Assembly (NCBI GenBank): GCA_038240605.1
Contig: JBBSDP010000022.1
Span: 1 to 64,000, forward strand
Origin: JBBSDP01 sp038240605
GTDB lineage: Bacteria > Planctomycetota > Phycisphaerae > Tepidisphaerales > Tepidisphaeraceae
DNA: 64,000 nt
Direction of reading: 5' to 3'
The notes below the pieces were generated by a model. It did no database searches. It was given only the letters and a program-made list of their open reading frames with translations, and was not told the origin of the DNA. This document shows, piece after piece, positions 55,044 to 64,000 of this stretch; within the stretch, counting starts at the first letter, position 1; the number at the start of each line of letters is the position of its first letter. Made by a program: the position numbers and the translations under genes.

Positions 55044-57617
55044 ATGAAGATGTCGTCAACGATGAAATGGTACTTGGCAACAGTTGTGACTTATGCGGGG
55101 CTCGTCGGTCCCGCGGCCCGGGGTGAATCCACGCCGCGGCCCTTTCGGCCCCCCGCCGTCCCGCTCGTCACGTTCGACCCGTATCTGAGCATCTGGTCAG
55201 AGGCGGACCGGCTCACGGATGACGCGACCCGGCACTGGACGCACCGCGAACACCCGCTGGTCAGCCTGATCCGTATCGACGGCAAGACGCTTCGCCTGAT
55301 GGGCGACAAGCCGAAGGACGCCCCGGCATTCCCGCAGAAGAGCGTGCGCGTCCTCCCGACGCGCAGCATCTATGAGTTTGACGATGGGCAGGTGCACGTC
55401 ACCCTGACCTTCACCACCGCCGCTCTGCCGGCCGACCTGGATGTCTACGCGCGTCCGCTCAGCTACATCAATTGGGACGTGCGCTCGATTGATGGCGCGG
55501 CGCACGACATTGCGATATTCGACTCGACCAGCGCCGCCCTGGCGGTGAACACATCTGAGCAGAAAGTGACGTGGTCGCGTCAGACGGCTGGCGCGCTGAC
55601 GGCGCTGCGGGTGGGAACGGAAGAGCAGCCTGTGCTTCAGAAGTCCGGGGACGACATTCGGATCGACTGGGGTTACGCCTACGTCGCCGCTCCGACTGCC
55701 CTCTCCACCGCCGCGATCGGCGGCAGCGCCGCCCTCTTTGATGCGTTTGGCAAAGATGGAAAGCTGCCCGCACAGGACGACGCACGAATGCCCCGTGCGG
55801 CTGGTGACGATCCGCCGGCACTGGCGTTCGCGTCCTCACTCGGGAAGGTCGGTGCGGAGCCGGTCTCGCGACATGTGATCGTCGCGTATGACGAGATCTT
55901 CGCGATCAAATTCTTTGGCAAATCGCTTCGGCCGTACTGGCGTCGCGACGGCGCAAGTCCTGCTGACTTGCTTCAGGCTGCCGAACGGGATTACCCCACG
56001 CTGGCCAAGCGCTGCGCTGACTTCGATAACGAGCTCATGGCCGATCTGACTAAGGTGGGCGGCGCCCGCTACGCCCAGATCGTCGCCCTCGGTTATCGCC
56101 AATGCTGGGCGGCGACCGGCATCGCCGCCGATGCGAACCGCCAGCCCTTGCTCTTCACCAAGGAGAACACCAGCAACGGCGACATCGCCACCGTCGACGT
56201 GATCTACCCCATGGAGCCGCAGCTTCTCTTCCTCAGCCCAACGCTGACGAAGGCCTCGCTGGTGGCGGTCCTGAATTACGCCGCCTCGAGCCACTGGAAA
56301 TTTCCCAACGCACCGCACGACCTGGGCACCTACCCGATCGCCCGCGGCACCGACGACGGCGGCGAGGGAATGCCCGTCGAGGAAAGCGGCAACATGATCC
56401 TGCTCTGCGACGCCCTGGCGCGTCAGGAGGGCTCGCCCGAATTCGTCGCCCAGTGGTGGCCGCAGCTCACGCAATGGGCGAAATACCTCGAGAACTTCGG
56501 CCTCGACCCGGAGGAACAGCTCTGCACCGACGACTTCATGGGCCACCTCGCCCACAACGCCAACCTTTCGGTCAAGGCCATCCTCGCCCTGGCCGCTTAT
56601 GGTGACCTTTGCGGCATGCGCGGCGAAACCGCCGAAGCGAATCGATATGCCGCGCTGGCAAAGGCCGACGCGGAGCATTGGGCGAAAGCGGCGTCGGACG
56701 GCGCCTGCTATCGCCTCGCCTTCGACAAGCCCAACACCTGGAGCCAGAAGTACAACCTGGTCTGGGACCGGATCCTCGGGCTCCATGTTTTTCCGCCGTC
56801 GGTCGCGCAAAAAGAGGTCGCGCACTACAAGAAGGTGATGCTGAAGTACGGCGTACCCCTCGACTCGCGCACGCACCTGACCAAGACCGACTGGTCGCTC
56901 TGGAGCGCGACGCTCGCGGAAGACCCCGCGGATTTCGAGGCCCTCGTCTCCCCGATCTACGACTACCTCACGCAGACCAGCGCCCGCTCCCCGCTCGTGG
57001 ATTCCTACGTCACCGATGACCTCCGCAGCGACGGCATGCACGCCCGATCGGTCGTCGGCGGGCTGTTCATCAAGATGCTCGCAGACCCGGCGACGTGGAA
57101 GAAATGGTCGGCCCGCGATACCGCCAAAGTGGGAAAATGGGCGCCCCTGCCGGTGCCCCCGCTGGTGAAGGTGGTGGTGCCATCGTCGAAGGAACAGCCG
57201 CAGACCTGGAGCTACAGCACCGATCGCCCCGCCGACGATTGGACGAAGCCGGGATTCGACGCATCGAGCTGGAAGACCGGACCGGGCGGCTTTGGGACCA
57301 ACGGCACACCGGGCGCAGTCGTTCGCACGGAATGGAATACCGCGGACATCTGGATCCGGCGCGAATTCGAAATGCCCGCCGGGGAATTCTCAAACCTCCA
57401 GTTCCTGTGCCACCACGATGAAGACGTGGAGATCTTCATCAACGGCGCGCCCGCCGGAACGGCGAGCAACTTCGCCTCCGAATACGAACCGCTTCCGATC
57501 AGCGGCGCGGGTCGGGCGGCGCTGAAGCCGGGGAAAAACACGATTGCTGTCCATTGTCATCAGACGGTGGGTGGGCAATACTTAGACGTCGGGCTGGTGG
57601 AGGTCAAAGAGCAGTAG
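55044..57617 (+). CDS. DUF4965/DUF5127/DUF1793 (GtaA-like) exported hydrolase
   Basis: 857 residues. ATG directly follows the TAG of the prepilin stump. Signal peptide YLATVVTYAGLVGPAARG. An N-terminal beta-sandwich (FDPYLSIWSEADRLTDDATR HW; RPLSYINWDVRS) and a central alpha-barrel (YRQCWAATGI, SNGDIATVDVIYP, DDGGEGMPVEESGNMILLCD, WSLWSATLAEDP) match the family of fungal glutaminase A and bacterial DUF4965 proteins. A C-terminal jelly-roll resembles the sugar-binding domain of family 2 glycosidases (WIRREFEMPAGEF...FINGAPAG). Position after a GH127 enzyme suggests a glycosidase-like role; the true substrate is unknown. Confidence 0.8.
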   Translation: MKMSSTMKWYLATVVTYAGLVGPAARGESTPRPFRPPAVPLVTFDPYLSIWSEADRLTDDATRHWTHREHPLVSLIRIDGKTLRLMGDKPKDAPAFPQKSVRVLPTRSIYEFDDGQVHVTLTFTTAALPADLDVYARPLSYINWDVRSIDGAAHDIAIFDSTSAALAVNTSEQKVTWSRQTAGALTALRVGTEEQPVLQKSGDDIRIDWGYAYVAAPTALSTAAIGGSAALFDAFGKDGKLPAQDDARMPRAAGDDPPALAFASSLGKVGAEPVSRHVIVAYDEIFAIKFFGKSLRPYWRRDGASPADLLQAAERDYPTLAKRCADFDNELMADLTKVGGARYAQIVALGYRQCWAATGIAADANRQPLLFTKENTSNGDIATVDVIYPMEPQLLFLSPTLTKASLVAVLNYAASSHWKFPNAPHDLGTYPIARGTDDGGEGMPVEESGNMILLCDALARQEGSPEFVAQWWPQLTQWAKYLENFGLDPEEQLCTDDFMGHLAHNANLSVKAILALAAYGDLCGMRGETAEANRYAALAKADAEHWAKAASDGACYRLAFDKPNTWSQKYNLVWDRILGLHVFPPSVAQKEVAHYKKVMLKYGVPLDSRTHLTKTDWSLWSATLAEDPADFEALVSPIYDYLTQTSARSPLVDSYVTDDLRSDGMHARSVVGGLFIKMLADPATWKKWSARDTAKVGKWAPLPVPPLVKVVVPSSKEQPQTWSYSTDRPADDWTKPGFDASSWKTGPGGFGTNGTPGAVVRTEWNTADIWIRREFEMPAGEFSNLQFLCHHDEDVEIFINGAPAGTASNFASEYEPLPISGAGRAALKPGKNTIAVHCHQTVGGQYLDVGLVEVKEQ

Positions 57618-57702
57618 TCAACGCCCCGTGGCGGTCTTCCGGCAAATTCAAGCCAGATATGCCGCTATTTCCGTGCCTGCATTGAGACGAGATAATGTAG
57701 GC

Positions 57703-57933
57703 ATGCAATACACGGTGCGCGATGTTCCCAAATCACTTGATCGGGCCTTGCGGGCACGGGCGAAAGCTCGGGGCAAGAGCCTCAATCGCATTACGCTTGA
57801 GATATTGCACGAAGCCCTTGGGGTCGACTCGGCGCTTAAGATGGTACACACGGACCTCGATTGGTTTCTAGGGACGGGCAGAGAAGATCCTCAACTCGAC
57901 CGCGCTCTGCGGGAAATGGATACGGTCCACTGA
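57703..57933 (+). CDS. Orphan ribbon-helix-helix antitoxin-like protein
   Basis: 76 residues from the ATG at 57703. The N-terminus is a short beta-strand and helix-turn-helix of the Arc/FitA type (MQYTVRDVPKSLDRALRARA and KARGKSLNRITLEILHEALG), used for DNA binding by antitoxins. The tail (WFLGTGREDPQLDRALREMD) would bind a toxin, typically a PIN-domain VapC. No toxin follows: the next gene starts on the other strand 60 bases away. It may be an orphan or act as a plain repressor. Confidence 0.7.
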   Translation: MQYTVRDVPKSLDRALRARAKARGKSLNRITLEILHEALGVDSALKMVHTDLDWFLGTGREDPQLDRALREMDTVH

Positions 57934-57992
57934 CGCTGTTCGCACGTGATACCCATTTCGATTGTCTTCCGCAGGTCCCGAGGATCTGAACG

Positions 57993-59159
57993 TCAATCCA
58001 GCCAGTCGCGATTCTTCAGGCGTTCGGGGACGTACTCCTCGGTGACGTAGCTGATGTCCTTGGTGATGAGCGATTCGACTTCCATCTTGAAGCCGTTGCT
58101 AACCATTTTGGCGATTTCCTTCTGCCACCCCTTGTTGTCCTTGAACCAGGGGTAGGCGGCGATCTCGCTGGCGCGCTTGCGGTCGGTGTCGGCCAGGGCG
58201 ATCTGGACGTCGTCGCTCAACTCGCATTCCTCGTAGTCCTTGGAGCGGACACCGAGGAATTTGGCGTCGGGGATCGCGAGCCGTTCGCTTTCGAACGCGA
58301 GGCTGATCGAGCCCTGCTTGATCACCGAGTAGATGTAATGCCCCCAGGGATCGCAGTCGAGCAGGCAGTAGATCGGCAGCTTCAGCTCCTCGTTGAGCCG
58401 GCGCAACAGCCGGCGGACGCCGCGCGGTGGCTGGCCGCTCCCTTCGGTCAGGATGCAGTTGTGCTTCTCCCAGAAGCGATCCTCGTTGAAGCGGCCCCAG
58501 ACCGTGTCCTTCTCAACGTGCAGGACGAACTTCGCCTCGCACTTCTTGAACTGAATCACGTCCGGCTCGGTGATGCTGGGGACCGCATACCCGCCGGAAC
58601 CCATCCGGCGGCAGTCGATTTCATCGCCGCTGTCGATAATCGTGATGTTGCCGACCATCGTGCCGCGCTTCTTGGCATAGATATGCAGCTCTTCGCGCAG
58701 CGCGCCCAGCGACACCTCGAGGTCCTCGAGGATCGCGTCGCTCTCATCCTGGGCGGCAAACGTCTTCTCCCCGTTGGTCCCCTGAATCGTGTGCAGGGCC
58801 TTGTAGAACATACCGCGGAGGCTCAGCGTCTTCTCGGCGTTGATCAATTGGCGGATGCTGTCGCCGTGCAGGACCGTCTGCATGAACTGCTTGGCCTGGT
58901 TCAGGTTGAACAACTCCCGGCTGGCCTTGGCCTCGCCCATCTGAAGGATGCCGCGTTTTCGGTTCCAGAGCGTATTGGACCGCGAGCGCGTGGGAATGGC
59001 CAGGGAGATGTCGCGCCCATTGAATGCCGAGGTGGCGACGTCGTCGGCGAGGTTGACGATCTTGCCGAGCGTCGCCTTGTCGCGAGCGCGGATGCGCTGG
59101 TTGACGCGATCTATCTTGGCGGCGACGGCGGTGGCAGCTTCGGATTTCTTCTTGGCCAT
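57993..59159 (-). CDS. top6A: DNA topoisomerase VI subunit A (Spo11-like)
   Basis: 388 residues. The 5Y-CAP (winged-helix) domain has the catalytic Tyr candidate Tyr119 in LRGMFYKALHT. The Toprim domain has Glu216 (HVEKDTVWGRF) and the acidic pair Asp268/Asp270 (LLDCDPWGHYIYSV). With subunit B it forms a type IIB topoisomerase that relaxes and decatenates DNA with ATP. Such enzymes are common in archaea and plants and sporadic in bacteria. It lies downstream of subunit B with a gap of 128 bases that holds a REP-like element. Confidence 0.93.
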   Translation of the reverse strand: MAKKKSEAATAVAAKIDRVNQRIRARDKATLGKIVNLADDVATSAFNGRDISLAIPTRSRSNTLWNRKRGILQMGEAKASRELFNLNQAKQFMQTVLHGDSIRQLINAEKTLSLRGMFYKALHTIQGTNGEKTFAAQDESDAILEDLEVSLGALREELHIYAKKRGTMVGNITIIDSGDEIDCRRMGSGGYAVPSITEPDVIQFKKCEAKFVLHVEKDTVWGRFNEDRFWEKHNCILTEGSGQPPRGVRRLLRRLNEELKLPIYCLLDCDPWGHYIYSVIKQGSISLAFESERLAIPDAKFLGVRSKDYEECELSDDVQIALADTDRKRASEIAAYPWFKDNKGWQKEIAKMVSNGFKMEVESLITKDISYVTEEYVPERLKNRDWLD

Positions 59160-59217
59160 GAGATTCGGTTCCGTTGGGTGTACTGCTCACTTGGCGGGAG
59201 CGACCTCAGTCTTTCTC

Positions 59218-59276
59218 GTGGCACGGGCGCCCCGCCGGTGCAATCTCCAGGAGCACGGGCGAGGCGCCCGTGACAC
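59218..59276. repeat. REP-like palindrome (copy 2) between top6B and top6A
   Basis: Left arm 59218-59241 and right arm 59253-59276 share the core GCACGGGCGCC...GGCGCCCGTG with copy 1 at 30672. The left arm has two base changes, so pairing is imperfect. It sits in the gap between two genes that should be co-expressed. Confidence 0.75.
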
Positions 59277-59287
59277 GCGCTTGAATG

Positions 59288-61456
59288 TTAGAACAGCCCC
59301 TCTTCGTGGGCCGATCGTTTCGGCTTTCTCGATTTGGGCTTCGCGGACAGTTTCACGATATCGCCATCGACCTGCTCGGCAGCGGCCGCTTCATCGTTGA
59401 TTGCCGCGCCCTCGCCCAGGTGGGCCGCCCGGCTCTCGACCATCACGACGCCTTCGTCGTTCTTCAGTTCCTCAGTCTCATCCTTGCGGACGGTCCGGCC
59501 TTCCTCGTCCAGGCGGGCATCGGCGATCGCGGTCCGCTTGCGCGCTTCGGCCAGAAGCGCATCGTAGAGGCGCTTGATATCGGTACCGTTGATCGCGTTC
59601 ACTGCTTTGCTGATCTCGCCGATGTATCGCTCGAACACGTCACGCCGGGCCGCCTCGCGCTGCATCTTTTGTCGTTTGCGCAGGTACGCGCCGAGCTTGC
59701 GGCCGCACTCCATGAGCGCGAGCTTCATCTCCTTACGGATCTCGTCGTAGTCGGCGACCGCCTCCTTCGATTCGCTCGTGAACGGCACCCACACGCTGGC
59801 CATGTGAATCATTACCACCAGCGGCCCCACCGGCAGTCCGCCGCGCGGCTGCGAGAGGTTGTAGTTGCGCCAGCCGGTCTCGGTGACCGCCTTGAAGCTG
59901 CTGCACGCGCTTTGCTGGAAGAGCAACGGCACGCGATTGGCAAAACGGATCACGCGGGCACTGTCGTCGGCCGGCAGGTCCCCGCCGAATGCGATCGCCG
60001 CCTCGATCTGGAACGGACGGCCCCGATACACGTCCGGCTCACGGCTGCTGGCGGCGTAGAATTCCGCCTTCACGCCCTTGAGCATCCCCGCCAGCATCTG
60101 CCGAACGCCGATCGGCGCCAGGCAATCGGTGGGCGGCGGCGGTAGCTTCGCGTCCTGGAACGCCGCGAAGAGCTTCTCGATCTGCTGGGGATTGAGGTCC
60201 CCCACCTTGGTACGGCTGTGGACGCCCACCGCGCCGCAGAATTTTGACGCGCTGCCTGTGCTGATCCGGCTGAACTTCTCCTGAAGGAAATTGTAGAGCG
60301 TCCCGCCCCCCTTCATCGTCGCCTCGAAGTCGCGCAACATCTGGATCAGGATGCCCAATTCGATCCCCTTCGGATGCGGTTGAATTTCGCGCGTCTCCGG
60401 CGGCAGCGTATCGGTGCCGCGGGGGAAGAGGATCACGCCGTCCTTTTCGACCGTCGTCAGCGTCGGGTCGACGCCCGACGGGGCCGACGCATCGGCAACC
60501 CCATCGCCGACCGGCACGTGGGCGGCGCCGTTACTGAGGGATTCGGCGTGGACGGCATCGCGGACCGCATTGGCCAGCGGAAGGTCATCCTGCTCGTCGG
60601 CCATCAATCGTGAAGGCGGCACGAACATCACTCGCGCATGCGGGTTGGCGATCGCCGACAGTTCCAGGAACTCATCCACCGAGCCGCGCCCCTTTCGGTA
60701 CAACCCTTCCAGCTCGATGCTAACGCTGGTGCCGGTGAGGAAGTCTTCGGGGTGCAGGAATCCCGCATCGCGCGTGCCGGTGTTGATCGTCTTGAAGCGC
60801 TGCGGGGGAAAGTCCGCCGTCTCGTCGTCAACCGTCACCTCGGCGCGGTTGGTCTTCGTGTTCATCGCCAGCTCGATGTGGTGAGCCGGTTTCTTGGCGC
60901 TGGGGCGGGTGTGGATCACCATCGGCTTGCCGGTGGTGATCAACCCGTACATGCCGGCGGCGCTGATGCCGATGCCCTGCTGTCCCCGGCTCATCTTCAG
61001 ACGGTGAAACTTGCTGCCGAAGAGCAGCCGGCCGAAGACGTTCTCGACCTGCTTGCGGACGATGCCCGGTCCGTTGTCGATCACGGTCACGCGGTAGCGC
61101 GACTGCTTGGCGTTGGTCGGGCGGTCCGGCTGAAGGTCTTCGATGATCACCACCAGCGACGGCAGGATCCCCGCCTCTTCGCAGGCGTCCAGAGAATTAT
61201 CGACCGCCTCCTTCACCGTGGTCAGCAGCGCCTTGCGCGGGTTGTCGAAGCCGAGCAAGTGCCGGTTTTTCGCGAAGAACTCGCTGACCGCAATGTCCTT
61301 CTGCTTGAGCGCCATCGTCTCAGCGGTTTCACGCGTGCGCATTGCGGAGGTCATCTTCGATGATGGGTTGCGAGAACCTGAGCCTGTTTTGGAAGTTTTT
61401 GCCATGAAAAGCGACGCTGGTTTATCCAAGACGAGGGGTGCGGACGGTCTGGCCAT
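59288..61456 (-). CDS. top6B: DNA topoisomerase VI subunit B
   Basis: 722 residues. ATG at 61456 has a very strong AGGAGG site 8 bases upstream, which decides the start over the Met at residue 18. GHKL ATPase motifs: KEAVDNSLDACE (Glu83, Asn87), VTVIDNGPGIV (Asp127) and the lid SRGQQGIGIS (157-165). The H2TH and transducer domains follow (FLQEKFSRISTGSASKF; AIAFGGDLPADDSARVIRFA). The C-terminus is long and acidic. It dimerises on ATP binding to drive strand passage with subunit A. Confidence 0.94.
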   Translation of the reverse strand: MARPSAPLVLDKPASLFMAKTSKTGSGSRNPSSKMTSAMRTRETAETMALKQKDIAVSEFFAKNRHLLGFDNPRKALLTTVKEAVDNSLDACEEAGILPSLVVIIEDLQPDRPTNAKQSRYRVTVIDNGPGIVRKQVENVFGRLLFGSKFHRLKMSRGQQGIGISAAGMYGLITTGKPMVIHTRPSAKKPAHHIELAMNTKTNRAEVTVDDETADFPPQRFKTINTGTRDAGFLHPEDFLTGTSVSIELEGLYRKGRGSVDEFLELSAIANPHARVMFVPPSRLMADEQDDLPLANAVRDAVHAESLSNGAAHVPVGDGVADASAPSGVDPTLTTVEKDGVILFPRGTDTLPPETREIQPHPKGIELGILIQMLRDFEATMKGGGTLYNFLQEKFSRISTGSASKFCGAVGVHSRTKVGDLNPQQIEKLFAAFQDAKLPPPPTDCLAPIGVRQMLAGMLKGVKAEFYAASSREPDVYRGRPFQIEAAIAFGGDLPADDSARVIRFANRVPLLFQQSACSSFKAVTETGWRNYNLSQPRGGLPVGPLVVMIHMASVWVPFTSESKEAVADYDEIRKEMKLALMECGRKLGAYLRKRQKMQREAARRDVFERYIGEISKAVNAINGTDIKRLYDALLAEARKRTAIADARLDEEGRTVRKDETEELKNDEGVVMVESRAAHLGEGAAINDEAAAAEQVDGDIVKLSAKPKSRKPKRSAHEEGLF

Positions 61457-61565
61457 TACCCGTTCCTCCTATAGGGACCGCCACAAGAACAGCGCTAGCG
61501 GCCGAAAACATTATCGGCGGTGCGGCACGTAAATCTCCAGTAGGATCTCCACTGTTGTTAGCATA

Positions 61566-62736
61566 TTGTATGGTACAGAACAGGTGATCGGCCAGCCCAT
61601 CGCCCTCCTGTTCCCACCGGATCGCCGGGAGGAACTGCTGGGCTATCTGGCGGCGCTCCGCCAGGGCCATCGCGTGAAGCGCTTGCAGACCGCGGTTCGT
61701 CATAGGGACGGGCACATGATGCTCGCCGCCTTTTCACTCTCCCCCTTGCGGAATACGTCTGGGGCGATCGTCGGATCGGTCGGCTTTGCCCGCGACGAAA
61801 CCGAACGTCAGTTGACCGACCAGGCGCTGCGTCAGAGCCGCGATCAACTGAAGAGCGTCACCGCCCACGCCCGCTGTATTCTCTGGCATGCTGAAGTCGT
61901 TTTACGCCCAGGAAGGAGTTGCAGGCGAAGCGCCTGACCGTTCAGCTCGATCCTTCGGCGCCGCGGCAGAGCCTCAATGCGGATCCGCGCCGTCTCCAGC
62001 AGATCTTCTGGAACCTGATCGGCAACGCCGTCAAGTTCACCCCGTCGGGTGGCACCATCACAATCCGCACGTCAAACCCCGCCGGACGGGATCCGGAAGT
62101 CCTGGCGGTCGAGATTATCGACACCGGCATTGGCATCGAGCCGCACGCCATGAGCCGACTCTTTCGCGCCTTCGAACAGGGGGAACAGTCGATCACGCGC
62201 CAGTTCGGCGGACTTGGGCTGGGGTTGACCGTCTGCAAGGCGCTGGCGGAAATGCACGGCGGCACGCTGAAGGCCCAAAGCGCGGGCCTCGGTCACGGCG
62301 CCACGTTCCGCGTCGAACTCCCCTTGGCCGCCGCGACCGCTCCGCCCGTCTTAGACAAAGCCGAACCGTCTCCGACGCGCCTCCGCCTGCTCCTCGTAGA
62401 GGACAACGTGGACACGGCGCGCCTGCTGGCGCGCCTGCTCCGCGGCATGGGGCATGAGGTCCGCACCGCGCACAGTGTGCAGGACGCGCTGGGGCGGCGT
62501 CGGTTGTACCGTTCGACCTGATCATCAGCGACATCGGACTGCCCGACGGCAGCGGCTGGGAACTGATGCAAACCTTGCGCGCCGCTCGACCGGTTCACGG
62601 CATCGCCCCGAGCGGCTTCGGCACCGAGGAAGACCGGCGAAAGAGCCGCGACGCGGGGTTCGCCGCACACCTCACCAAACCCGTCAACTTCCAGGACCTT
62701 GCCGCGACGCTGGAACGCGTGACGGCCTGCTCGTAG
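61566..62736 (+). pseudogene. Decayed hybrid sensor histidine kinase (PAS ... HATPase - receiver)
   Basis: Three pieces in different frames. Piece 1 (61566-about 61890) is a PAS domain (YGTEQVIGQPIALLFPPDRR... VGSVGFARDETERQ) followed by the start of a second PAS (HARCILWHAEV), with no proper start codon. Piece 2 (about 61919-62495) is a histidine-kinase ATPase domain (FWNLIGNAVKFTP, VEIIDTGIGIEP, FGGLGLGLTVCKALAEMHGG) and the start of a receiver (LLLVEDNVDTARLLARLL). A frameshift near 62500 leads to piece 3 (DLIISDIGLPDGSGWELMQT...HLTKPVNF) ending at 62736. The second PAS body and the HisKA domain with its phospho-His are deleted, so it cannot signal. Confidence 0.85.
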
Positions 62737-62858
62737 CTCATCTCGCTTTACGAGCGATCGTTCAGCATTGCCCCCACTGGTGCTGGTCGCGGTTTGACCT
62801 GAACGCTATCCTAACGTGCACGAACGGCCGTGGCGTTCGCCCAGGTTGTTCCTTACCC

Positions 62859-64000
62859 ATGCCAGTCACCTTCGTCATCGGCCGCGCCGGAACCGGAAAG
62901 ACCCATCGCATCTTCCACGCCATCGTGGAGTTGATGCGACAGGATCCCCTCGGCCCGCCGATTTACTGGCTGTTGCCGCGTCAGGCGACGTTCTCCGTCG
63001 AACGCGAACTCACCTGCGGCAGCGGCCTGCCCGGGTTCGCGCGGACGCGTGTCGTCAGCTTCGAGGAGTTCGGACGAGATGTATTCGCCGACTGCGGCGG
63101 AATCTCCATTCCCGAGGTGACCCCGCTCGGCCGGCAGATGATCCTCGGCCACCTGCTGCGGCGCGTGCAACCGGAACTGCGCTTCTTCACCGGCGTCGCG
63201 CGTCAAACAGGCCTGGCGGCCGAGCTGGATCAGACTTTCGAAGAACTCGAACGGGCTGGGAAGGACGGCTCTGACCTCGCTCGCCTGGCCGACGAACTGG
63301 AGGCCGCGCGCGAGCACGACCCGCACGCCGATCCTCTGCTCGCCAAGCTTCACGACCTGAGCCTGTTGTACCGGCGTTATACCGATTACCTCGGCCAGGA
63401 ACGCCTCGACCAGCATCGTCGTACGCGGCAGGTGCTCGCCTCGCTGGGTTGCTGCTCGCTGCTCAAGCGCGCTGCGGTCTACGTTGACGGATTTCTCGAA
63501 TTCACCGACTACGAACGGCGGTTTCTGGCGGGCGTGGCGAAGGCGGGTGCGGCGGTCGAGATAACCCTGCTGCTCGACCCCGACAGCGCGACGCTGCGCG
63601 ACCCACACTCACTTCCGCTCGAGCTGAGCTTGTTTCATCGCGCGGAGGAGGCATACCGCCGTCTCCATTTCGCCTTCGCCGATGCGGGTATTGCCGTGAA
63701 CCCCCCAGTGCTGCTTCGCGAAGCGCGGCGCTACACCTCGCCGGCGCTGGCGCACCTGGAGCGATCGGCGTTCGCGCCGCAAGCGGCCGCGTCCGAGGAA
63801 AGCGCAAGCCTCACGCTCATCCAGGCTCCCGATCGTCGCGCCGAAGCAGATGCGATCGCGCGGACGGTGCGGGCTCACTTGGCGCGGGGCGTCCGTCTGC
63901 GCGACATCGTGGTCCTGGTGCGCGACCTGGCCGCCTACCACGCGCCGCTCGAGGCCAGCTTCGCCGAGCACAACCTACCGTTGTTCCTCGACCGCCGTCG
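62859..64000 (+). CDS. addB: AddB-like ATP-dependent helicase/nuclease subunit, 3' truncated by window edge
   Basis: The frame is open from ATG at 62859 to the window end (380 codons). It starts MPVTFVIGRAGTGKTHRIFH, a Walker A motif (GRAGTGKT, residues 8-15), as in AddB/RexB. It then follows the AddB pattern: WLLPRQATFSVERELTCGSG, TRVVSFEEFGRDVF, YVDGFLEFTDYERRFL and later ADAIARTVRAHLARGVRLRD IVVLVRD. With AddA it would resect double-strand breaks and load recombinase. The nuclease end with its iron-sulphur cluster lies beyond the window. The symbol is given with moderate confidence since only the first third is visible. Confidence 0.8.
   Translation, partial: MPVTFVIGRAGTGKTHRIFHAIVELMRQDPLGPPIYWLLPRQATFSVERELTCGSGLPGFARTRVVSFEEFGRDVFADCGGISIPEVTPLGRQMILGHLLRRVQPELRFFTGVARQTGLAAELDQTFEELERAGKDGSDLARLADELEAAREHDPHADPLLAKLHDLSLLYRRYTDYLGQERLDQHRRTRQVLASLGCCSLLKRAAVYVDGFLEFTDYERRFLAGVAKAGAAVEITLLLDPDSATLRDPHSLPLELSLFHRAEEAYRRLHFAFADAGIAVNPPVLLREARRYTSPALAHLERSAFAPQAAASEESASLTLIQAPDRRAEADAIARTVRAHLARGVRLRDIVVLVRDLAAYHAPLEASFAEHNLPLFLDRR

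Overview
The window is GC-rich DNA that looks like a planctomycete chromosome, most likely class Phycisphaerae (Tepidisphaera/Humisphaera-like). The evidence is indirect. Two exported giants carry the planctomycete N-terminal LEPR-like sorting motif (VEGLESRRLFAA, ETLEARRFLSL). A truncated prepilin has the RRGFSLVELLVVISII leader. Many exported proteins have TQP-rich linkers. There is a bacterial topoisomerase VI pair, and one locus combines ExbB/ExbD with a squalene-cyclase-like toroid.

Layout. 1-14 kb: surface or secreted giants (the 3' end of a CBM6 protein; a 2919-residue propeller/CBM6/PKD-like/Kelch protein; an 896-residue FG-GAP/Ig/CARDB protein), with a membrane acyltransferase between them. 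14-24.5 kb: a heavy-metal (probably copper) island that is partly decayed. A three-gene overlapping operon (Met/His-rich lipoprotein, TolC-type channel, two-domain multicopper oxidase) and several small Cys/His-rich exported proteins are intact. A CDF exporter and P1B-type ATPase sequences survive only as fragments on both strands. 24.5-36.9 kb: ordinary chromosomal genes (DUF2203, a phosphatase/Nudix pair, DUF2141, DUF4149, rsmA, a CII-like regulator, a glycosyltransferase, ligA, an alpha/beta hydrolase, a UvrC-like nuclease, purE-purK).

36.9-49.4 kb: a co-directional cluster of a HEAT-repeat protein, a 1055-residue TPR protein, ExbB, ExbD, a 1661-residue PD40-propeller/TM/low-complexity-linker/alpha-toroid protein, and a stand-alone receiver. 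No ordinary TonB or TolA is present, and the giant protein is a candidate for that role. This is the best candidate in the window for an under-described system. 49.7-57.6 kb: a zinc-ribbon protein that looks internally deleted, a rhomboid protease, and a carbohydrate-utilisation module: a XylR-type regulator, a GH127-type enzyme, a 33-codon prepilin stump and a DUF4965/GtaA-like enzyme. 57.7-64 kb: an orphan ribbon-helix-helix antitoxin, topoisomerase VI subunits A and B, a wrecked hybrid histidine kinase, and the start of an AddB-like helicase/nuclease that runs off the end.

No tRNA, rRNA, CRISPR array, integrase or transposase was recognised. Short REP-like palindromes with a shared GC-rich core occur in at least three intergenic gaps. 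All identifications come from reading motifs by eye. No database search was run.
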